A stretch of 5,261 bases of DNA, taken from assembly GCA_031265965.1 (NCBI GenBank), contig JAISBX010000154.1, positions 1 through 5,261 of the forward strand, written 5' to 3'. Made by a program: the position numbers and the translations under genes. This stretch comes from Oscillospiraceae bacterium (lineage in GTDB: Bacteria; Bacillota_A; Clostridia; Oscillospirales; Oscillospiraceae). Positions 1-4,599 of this stretch are shown here, piece after piece. Under the pieces are notes generated by a model. It was not told the DNA's origin. It ran no database searches and worked only from the letters and a program-made list of their open reading frames with translations. The stretch's first letter is position 1; each line of letters starts with the position of its first letter.

Positions 1-281
1 CCGTCGTGCTCTACCGAACCGCGTTTGGGCGGCGTTATTACCTCAAACGTCACCGCGTCGCCGTCCGGATCCGTCGCGGAGAACATGCCCGTGATGGGTA
101 CGGCCTTGAATGTGCCGTATTCCAGATTTTCCGCTATTGGCGGAGTGTTTTCAAAGATCCTGCCGGACTGACTGCCGGGCTGAGCGGCCGCCGGAACGGC
201 GAGCGCCAGCGTCAGCGCCGTGACGGACACCAAAAGAGTCGTGACGGCGGCGCGCACGGCGCCTTTTTTTGTGATGTTCAT
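1..281 (-). CDS. Secreted Ig/cadherin-like (Big_9-type) domain protein, N-terminal part
   Basis: This gene is cut by the left edge; 93 codons are visible with no stop. The start is the ATG at 281-279, preceded at 8 bases by TTGGAGGG, a strong ribosome binding site. Residues 1-33 form a textbook Sec signal peptide: a basic start (MNITKKGAVR), a hydrophobic core at about 11-29 and an AAA|Q signal peptidase I site near residue 33. From about residue 46 the protein has the pattern of bacterial Ig/cadherin-like domains (Big_9 type): PIAEN, then ATDPDGDAVTF (69-79), then PPKRGSV (84-90). The DPDGD turn and the late P-x-x-G-x-V are the usual signatures. Such domains occur as repeats in exported surface or S-layer-associated proteins of Clostridia, so the missing part may hold more repeats or an anchor (inference). 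The exact function cannot be told. It is divergent from metK and probably not functionally related. Confidence 0.85.
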   Translation of the reverse strand, partial: MNITKKGAVRAAVTTLLVSVTALTLALAVPAAAQPGSQSGRIFENTPPIAENLEYGTFKAVPITGMFSATDPDGDAVTFEVITPPKRGSVEHD

Positions 282-289
282 GCTGCATA

Positions 290-297
290 CCCTCCAA
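290..297 (-). promoter_or_regulatory. Ribosome binding site of the secreted protein gene
   Basis: On the minus strand this reads TTGGAGGG, 8 bases before the ATG at 281. It fixes the start of the secreted protein and excludes the out-of-frame ATG at 288-286. The same octamer serves metK on the other strand. Confidence 0.8.
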
Positions 298-361
298 GTG
301 TAAAATTAACAGAGTATTTCTATTCTTAGCGCACACACGAGTAATATACCCGAACATTTTA

Positions 362-390
362 TTGACAAAATTCGTTTATTGGGGTATTAT
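362..390 (+). promoter_or_regulatory. Sigma-A-type promoter of metK
   Basis: The -35 box TTGACA (362-367) is a perfect match, the spacer is 17 bases, and the -10 box TATTAT (385-390) matches TATAAT at five of six positions. Transcription should begin near 397, giving a leader of about 52 bases before the metK ATG. It lies in an AT-rich gap between divergent genes. It is the only good promoter seen ahead of the three following genes, so it probably drives them all. No equally good promoter was found for the minus-strand gene. Confidence 0.85.
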
Positions 391-404
391 CTATCTTACT
401 TAAA

Positions 405-418
405 TATTTTGGAAAATA
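405..418. repeat. Small perfect inverted repeat in the metK leader
   Basis: TATTTT (405-410), a two-base centre GG, then AAAATA (413-418) form a 14-base inverted repeat just after the predicted transcription start. The two-base loop makes it a poor RNA hairpin, so if it matters at all it would be as a DNA operator half-site pair. In such AT-rich sequence it may well be chance. Confidence 0.3.
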
Positions 419-433
419 ATATGCACTGTAATT

Positions 434-441
434 TTGGAGGG
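434..441 (+). promoter_or_regulatory. Ribosome binding site that decides the metK start
   Basis: TTGGAGGG lies 7 bases before the ATG at 449. The open frame can be extended back to the TTG at 434, but that TTG is the first part of this ribosome binding site, so it cannot be the real start. Confidence 0.85.
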
Positions 442-448
442 TTTTGAG

Positions 449-1609
449 ATGGGGAACAGGATTTTTACGTCGGAGTCGGTGACGGAGGGGCATCCGGATA
501 AGGTCTGCGATCAGATATCCGACGGGGTGCTCGACGCGATACTGCAAAACGACAAGGCGGCGCACGTGGCGTGCGAGGTCGCCGTCACCACGGGGCTCGT
601 GCTCGTTATGGGCGAGATAACGACGTCGTCGTATGTCAATATACCGCAGGTCGCGCGCGACACGATAAAAGCGATAGGATACACTAACCCGGAGTACGGC
701 TTCGATCACAAGGGGGCGGCCGTGCTGACGTCCATAGACGAGCAGAGCCCCGATATAGCGATGGGCGTCAACAGCGCGTTCGACGACTCCGACGACAAGG
801 GCGCGGGCGACCAGGGCATGATGTTCGGGTTCGCCTGCGACGAGACGCCGGAGTATATGCCGGCGCCCATATCCTTCGCGCACGCGCTCACACGCCGCTT
901 AGCGCAGGCGCGCAGGAGCGGGGAGCTCGGCTTTCTGCGCCCGGACGGCAAGTCGCAGGTGACGGTGGAGTACGACGAGGAAAACCGCATTGTAGGCGTG
1001 CCCGCCATCGTAGTATCCACGCAGCACGACCCGGATATCGCGATCGAGCAGCTTCGCGAGGCGGTGATCGAGACCGTCATAAAGCCCGTCATACCGGCGG
1101 GGCTCATAACGCGCGAAACGAAATATTTTGTAAATCCGACGGGCCGGTTCGTGATAGGCGGTCCAGTGGGTGATTCGGGGCTCACGGGGCGCAAGATAAT
1201 AGTCGATACATACGGCGGATACGCCAGCCACGGAGGCGGGGCGTTCAGCGGCAAGGACCCCACAAAGGTGGACAGGAGCGGCGCCTACATGGCGCGCTAT
1301 ATCGCAAAGAACATCGTGGCCGCCGGCCTCGCGCGCGCGTGCCAGATAGAGATAGCCTACGCCATAGGCGTCGCGCGGCCCATATCCATTCTGGTGGATA
1401 CGCGCGGCACGGGCACCGTCGACGACGGGCGAATAGCGAAGATCGTCACGGAGCTGTTTGACCTGCGCCCGTCAAAGATAATATCGAGGCTGAACCTTTT
1501 GGGCACGCGCTACCAGCCGACGGCGGCCTACGGGCATTTCGGGCGCGTCGATCTTGAACTGCCTTGGGAGGCGCTCGACGCGGCGGAGAGCATAAAAAGC
1601 TTTGTCTGA
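449..1609 (+). CDS. metK: S-adenosylmethionine synthetase (methionine adenosyltransferase)
   Basis: MetK joins ATP and L-methionine to give S-adenosylmethionine, phosphate and diphosphate in the cytoplasm; the family works as a tetramer of paired active sites. The product is 386 residues, the normal length. It opens with the family signature [20 protein letters not shown] (about residues 6-25), which holds the catalytic His15 and the magnesium-binding Asp17. GAGDQG (119-124) is the ATP-binding loop signature. The glycine-rich [16 protein letters not shown] (262-277) is the P-loop-like second signature. The C-terminal AYGHFGR (360-366) is also typical. The ATG at 449 is chosen because of its ribosome binding site at 434-441. 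A consensus promoter lies at 362-390, and the leader of about 52 bases shows no SAM riboswitch. The stop at 1607-1609 is followed closely by the methyltransferase gene. AUA is used for 23 of 33 isoleucines. All key motifs are intact. Confidence 0.98.
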   Translation: MGNRIFTSESVTEGHPDKVCDQISDGVLDAILQNDKAAHVACEVAVTTGLVLVMGEITTSSYVNIPQVARDTIKAIGYTNPEYGFDHKGAAVLTSIDEQSPDIAMGVNSAFDDSDDKGAGDQGMMFGFACDETPEYMPAPISFAHALTRRLAQARRSGELGFLRPDGKSQVTVEYDEENRIVGVPAIVVSTQHDPDIAIEQLREAVIETVIKPVIPAGLITRETKYFVNPTGRFVIGGPVGDSGLTGRKIIVDTYGGYASHGGGAFSGKDPTKVDRSGAYMARYIAKNIVAAGLARACQIEIAYAIGVARPISILVDTRGTGTVDDGRIAKIVTELFDLRPSKIISRLNLLGTRYQPTAAYGHFGRVDLELPWEALDAAESIKSFV

Positions 1610-1625
1610 GCTGCTTACGGATGAG

Positions 1626-2354
1626 ATGATCATCGTCGGGCGCAACGCGGTGGTCGAGGCGCTGCGGGCGGGACGCGCTATAGATAAGCTGTATATAGCG
1701 AAGGGCGGCGCGGGCGCGGCTCTGGGCTATATAGCGGCCAAGGCGCGCGAGGCCGGGGCCGTTGTAGTGGAGGCGGACGCGCGGAAGCTGGACTCCATGG
1801 GCAGGACGCAGGCGCATCAGGGCGTCGTAGCGCTGGCCGCCGTGCAGCAATACGCGCTTTTATCGGATATTCTGGAGTCGGCGTCCGCGAGCGGAGCGCC
1901 GCCGCTCGTGGTGGTGTGCGACGGGATAGCCGACCCGCACAATCTGGGCGCCATCATCAGGACGGCGGACGCCGCCGGAGCGCACGGCGTGGTAATACCC
2001 AAGCGGCGCAGCGTACCTGTTACGGCGTCGGTCGTAAAAGCGTCGGCGGGCGCGTCGGCGCATATGGCGGTAGCGCGCGTGCCGAATATCAGCGCGGCGC
2101 TCGATGAGATGAAACGGGCGGGGCTGTGGGTGTTCGCCGCGGCGCCGGACGGCGACACGCCGCTCTGGGAGGCGGATCTGGCCCGTCCGGCGGCGATAGT
2201 TATAGGCTCGGAGGGCGACGGGATAGGACGTCTCGTAGCCGAGGGCTGCGATTACAAGGTCAAAATACCGATGCTCGGCAAAATACAGTCGCTCAACGCG
2301 TCCGTCTCGGCGGCACTGATGCTGTATGAGGCGATGAGGCGGAGAGCGGCGTAG
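1626..2354 (+). CDS. rlmB: TrmH/SpoU-family 23S rRNA (guanosine-2'-O)-methyltransferase, RlmB type
   Basis: This is a SPOUT (knotted) methyltransferase that moves a methyl group from SAM to a ribose 2'-OH; RlmB acts on G2251 of 23S rRNA (E. coli numbering). The product is 242 residues from the ATG at 1626. Residues 1 to about 75 form the N-terminal RNA-binding domain, opening with GRNAVVEALRAGR and ending near HQGVVAL. The catalytic domain has all three family motifs: motif 1 around DPHNLGAIIRTA (Asn106, Arg112), motif 2 IGSEGDGIGR (Glu196) and motif 3 IPMLGKIQSLNASVSAA (Ser222-Asn224). The frame extends to a TTG at 1602, which overlaps the metK stop and has GGAGAG 11 bases upstream. That start would add 8 residues. 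I prefer the ATG because family members begin just before GRNAV, but its own site (GGA at 4 bases) is weak, so the start is open. The gene sits directly behind metK, which supplies its cofactor. RlmB is the best specific call; a related TrmH-family target cannot be excluded. Confidence 0.93.
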   Translation: MIIVGRNAVVEALRAGRAIDKLYIAKGGAGAALGYIAAKAREAGAVVVEADARKLDSMGRTQAHQGVVALAAVQQYALLSDILESASASGAPPLVVVCDGIADPHNLGAIIRTADAAGAHGVVIPKRRSVPVTASVVKASAGASAHMAVARVPNISAALDEMKRAGLWVFAAAPDGDTPLWEADLARPAAIVIGSEGDGIGRLVAEGCDYKVKIPMLGKIQSLNASVSAALMLYEAMRRRAA

Positions 2355-2356
2355 TC

Positions 2357-2362
2357 AGGAGG
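2357..2362 (+). promoter_or_regulatory. Ribosome binding site of the 701-residue membrane protein
   Basis: A perfect AGGAGG lies 7 bases before the ATG at 2370, in the 15-base gap after the methyltransferase stop. A consensus site in so short a gap argues that the downstream gene is actively translated and not a decaying remnant. Confidence 0.85.
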
Positions 2363-2369
2363 ACGGCGT

Positions 2370-4475
2370 ATGGCAAATGACAGGAGCTCCAGAGACGACG
2401 ACGCGGTAATGGGCGGGATAACGCTCGAGTCGATTCTCGCCGAGTACAAGGGCGAGGCATATATCGACGGGGACAGGAAGACGCCAAGCGGTATCCTGAA
2501 CGAAAAGGCCGACAAAATCGTCATGGAGGCGTCGGGGCGCATCGCGTCACAGGCAGAAATGCCGGGGGACGTAGAAACCGTCGCCGTCGCCGTTGCAGCG
2601 GACGATGAAGCTGTCGAGACGGACGACATGGACGTCGCGTTTTTTGAGCAGTATCAGTATGCGGATTCAGACCCGTCGCCGGACATAGCCAGAGAGGTCT
2701 CGGAGGCCATAGGCGACAGGGAGAGAGACAGAAAACGCCGCGGAAGGGCGGGACGCCGGGTATACGACGGAGCGCGTGACGGCGACGACGACGAAAACGA
2801 CGACGGCGAAGAAGCGTTCATCGCCGAGGAACCGCAGGAGCCCGATCTGCGCGTGGCGGCCCGCCGTTTTGCCGTCGGCGACGACGTGCTGCTGCTGCGG
2901 TGGTCGGCGGTGTTCCTCATGGCGTGCGTCATGGCGTCGCTCACGCTCTTATTCGAGGCGGGCGCCAAGCTGCCGTTCGGGCTCGGCGGCGACCGGCTGA
3001 CGCTGACCGGCGTGTTGATGATAATGCAGTTGATAGTAATGATAATAGGCCTGGAGCTGCTTATTAAGGGAGTGTACGGCATCGTACGCAGGACACCGGG
3101 CGTAGAGATACTCGTGCTGCTGTCGAGCGTGTCGACGCTTTGCTCCGGCATGGCGGTGCTGTTGAGGGGCGATACGCAGGCGGGCTTGCCGTACAGCGCC
3201 GTCAGCGCGTTTTCCATGGCGTTCACGCTCTTGGGCGAGAAGCTGTACCGCCGCTCATACGCGGAGACGATCAAGGCGGCGGCGTCTGTGACGGAGCCGC
3301 ACATAGGGCTGACGGAGTACCGGGGCGAACTCAAGCGCGTGGTGCTCAGGCGCGCGGCCGGGACGTCGGACGGCTTCTACAACGCGCTCACGTCGCGCGA
3401 CGTGTGCGAGAACGCGTACAGATATGCCGTGCCTATGTTCGTCGCGTTTTCGGTCGTTTTGGCGGTCGCCAACGTGCTTGTGCACGGGCAGCCGCAGTAT
3501 CTTTTGCACGCCCTGTCCGCGCCGCTCGCGGCGGCGGCCGCGTTTTCCGCGAATCTCGCGTTTTCCGCGCCGTTTTCGCTCATATCGAAGCGCGTGCGCA
3601 AGGCGGGCGCGGCGATGGCGGGCTGGCTGTGCGCGCTGGACGTCACCGATATAGACGGGATGTGCGTGACGGACGACGACATATTTCCGGAGGGCACGCT
3701 TTCCGTGTCCGGCGCCAGAATATTTCAGGGCGTAACGCCGGACAAGGCGATACGGTATACCGCAAGCCTCATAATGACGTCGGGCTCGGGCCTCGCGCGC
3801 GTTTTCGGCGAGCTGCTCAGGCGCGAGGGCATGACGCTGGTGCGCGTCGACGATTTCGAGTGCTTCGAGGGCGGGATCAGCGCGCTTGTGCACGGTGAGC
3901 GAGTCATGACGGGCTCGGCGGCCTATATGAAGCTCATGAGCGTGAGGATACCGGACGACATAAATCTGGGGAACGCGGTTTTTACCGCCGTAGACGGCAA
4001 GCTTATCGTCGTATTCTCTATGGATTACGTACCGGTAAACGCGGTGCGGAGCGCGTTTTTGGAAATACTCAGGTGCAAGGTCAGGCTGCTGTTCGCGGTG
4101 CAGGACTTCAATATAACGACGAAAATGGCGGAGCAAAAATTCAAAGTCCCGTTTGAGGACGTCGAAAATCTGCCGGTCCGCACTACATACGGCATAGCGC
4201 GCGGGGAGGGCGGCGGCAGGATCGCGGCCGTTCTTACGCGCGGTGGGCTGGCCCCCGTGGGCGCGCTCATATCCGGCGCGCACGTGTTGAAGAAGACGGC
4301 TTTTTTCGCGACGCTGATCTCCGTCATATCCGCCGCGCTCGGCGTGGCGATCACGGCGCTTTTGTGCTGGCTTGGCGCCTACGATGCGGTGCGCGCGGGC
4401 AATTTGCTGATTTTCATGCTGTCGACGTTCGTAGCCGTCCTTCTTGTGTGCGGCTTCGCGAAATTCAAGAAATAG
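2370..4475 (+). CDS. Pseudo-P-type ATPase: P1B (heavy-metal) ATPase-like membrane protein lacking catalytic motifs
   Basis: Function unknown. The 701-residue product has a charged N-terminal region without membrane segments (1-172; basic at 117-130, acidic at 138-149) and about eight membrane helices: 174-196, 212-236, 244-266, 272-290, 352-372, 378-404, 641-669 and 676-695. A short loop (291-350) follows helix 4 and a large soluble part (405-638) follows helix 6. This is the 4+2+2 plan of P1B ATPases. Family-like stretches are seen by eye: VEILVLLSSVSTLCS (245-259) for MDvLvalg, LLGEKLYRRSYAETIKA (287-303) for the end of TM4, IDGMCV (428-433) before the phosphorylation site, SGLARV (473-478), GGISALVHGERVMTG (501-515) and FTAVDGKLIVVFSMD (538-552). 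Catalytic landmarks are lost: DKTGT reads TDDDI (434-438), CPC reads FSA (392-394), TGE is absent, TGD reads VQD (577-579) and GDGxND is deleted. It therefore probably cannot hydrolyse ATP or pump metal. The frame is intact with AGGAGG at the start, 15 bases behind the methyltransferase gene. Homology is fairly sure; any role (scaffold, sensor, regulator) is inference. Confidence 0.8.
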   Translation: MANDRSSRDDDAVMGGITLESILAEYKGEAYIDGDRKTPSGILNEKADKIVMEASGRIASQAEMPGDVETVAVAVAADDEAVETDDMDVAFFEQYQYADSDPSPDIAREVSEAIGDRERDRKRRGRAGRRVYDGARDGDDDENDDGEEAFIAEEPQEPDLRVAARRFAVGDDVLLLRWSAVFLMACVMASLTLLFEAGAKLPFGLGGDRLTLTGVLMIMQLIVMIIGLELLIKGVYGIVRRTPGVEILVLLSSVSTLCSGMAVLLRGDTQAGLPYSAVSAFSMAFTLLGEKLYRRSYAETIKAAASVTEPHIGLTEYRGELKRVVLRRAAGTSDGFYNALTSRDVCENAYRYAVPMFVAFSVVLAVANVLVHGQPQYLLHALSAPLAAAAAFSANLAFSAPFSLISKRVRKAGAAMAGWLCALDVTDIDGMCVTDDDIFPEGTLSVSGARIFQGVTPDKAIRYTASLIMTSGSGLARVFGELLRREGMTLVRVDDFECFEGGISALVHGERVMTGSAAYMKLMSVRIPDDINLGNAVFTAVDGKLIVVFSMDYVPVNAVRSAFLEILRCKVRLLFAVQDFNITTKMAEQKFKVPFEDVENLPVRTTYGIARGEGGGRIAAVLTRGGLAPVGALISGAHVLKKTAFFATLISVISAALGVAITALLCWLGAYDAVRAGNLLIFMLSTFVAVLLVCGFAKFKK

Positions 4476-4516
4476 ACACGTTTTGTCCGAATCGTAAATT
4501 TCATATGTATTGAGTA
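4476..4516. other. Gap after the metK operon with no clear terminator
   Basis: Between the stop of the membrane protein gene and the next promoter I see only a 4-base-pair stem (GACA/TGTC around 4476-4488) with no T-run after it. No intrinsic terminator is evident, so some read-through into the oxidoreductase gene, or factor-dependent termination, is possible. Confidence 0.4.
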
Positions 4517-4545
4517 TTTACATCTGAAAGAAATTCTGCTAAAAT
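4517..4545 (+). promoter_or_regulatory. Sigma-A-type promoter of the oxidoreductase gene, with extended -10
   Basis: The -35 box TTTACA (4517-4522) matches at five of six positions, the spacer is 17 bases, and the -10 box TAAAAT (4540-4545) matches at five of six. TGC directly before the -10 (4537-4539) makes it an extended -10. Transcription should begin near 4552, leaving a leader of about 48 bases. It implies the oxidoreductase is transcribed separately from the metK operon. Confidence 0.8.
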
Positions 4546-4550
4546 GCAGA
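4535..4550. repeat. Inverted repeat enclosing the -10 box (possible operator)
   Basis: TCTGC (4535-4539) and GCAGA (4546-4550) form a perfect 5-base inverted repeat with the -10 hexamer TAAAAT as its exact centre. A protein bound here would block the polymerase, so this is a candidate repressor site. No T-run follows, so it is not a terminator. Short arms mean chance is possible. Confidence 0.4.
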
Positions 4551-4584
4551 TATTATGTACGTATGATATGAAACTAATTGAGAA

Positions 4585-4590
4585 GAGGGG
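4585..4590 (+). promoter_or_regulatory. Ribosome binding site of the oxidoreductase gene
   Basis: GAGGGG lies 9 bases before the ATG at 4600 and supports that start. Confidence 0.75.
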
Positions 4591-4599
4591 CAGAACTTA

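Noticed and set aside
347..368. A minus-strand promoter for the secreted protein gene starting at TTGTCA (368-363)
   Set aside because: The -35-like TTGTCA has no acceptable -10 at 16-18 bases (ATTACT at 17), so it cannot be supported.
434..448. TTG at 434 as the start of metK
   Set aside because: The TTG belongs to the TTGGAGGG ribosome binding site of the ATG at 449, after which the protein begins exactly as the family does.
282..448. SAM riboswitch ahead of metK
   Set aside because: The leader after the predicted start is about 52 bases, and no S-box, SMK or terminator/anti-terminator pairing could be seen.
3255..4283. A 342-codon open frame on the minus strand opposite the membrane protein gene
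   Set aside because: It is a shadow of the GC-rich plus-strand gene: the protein is full of Arg, His and Ala runs with no domain, and the plus-strand frame has clear family motifs and a ribosome binding site.
2370..4475. A functional copper or zinc exporting P-type ATPase
   Set aside because: The overall plan fits, but the phosphorylation, metal-binding, actuator and hinge motifs are all missing, so an active-pump annotation would be wrong.
4535..4556. Intrinsic terminator for the metK operon at TCTGC...GCAGA
   Set aside because: The stem is only 5 base pairs, no T-run follows, and its loop is the -10 box of a good promoter.
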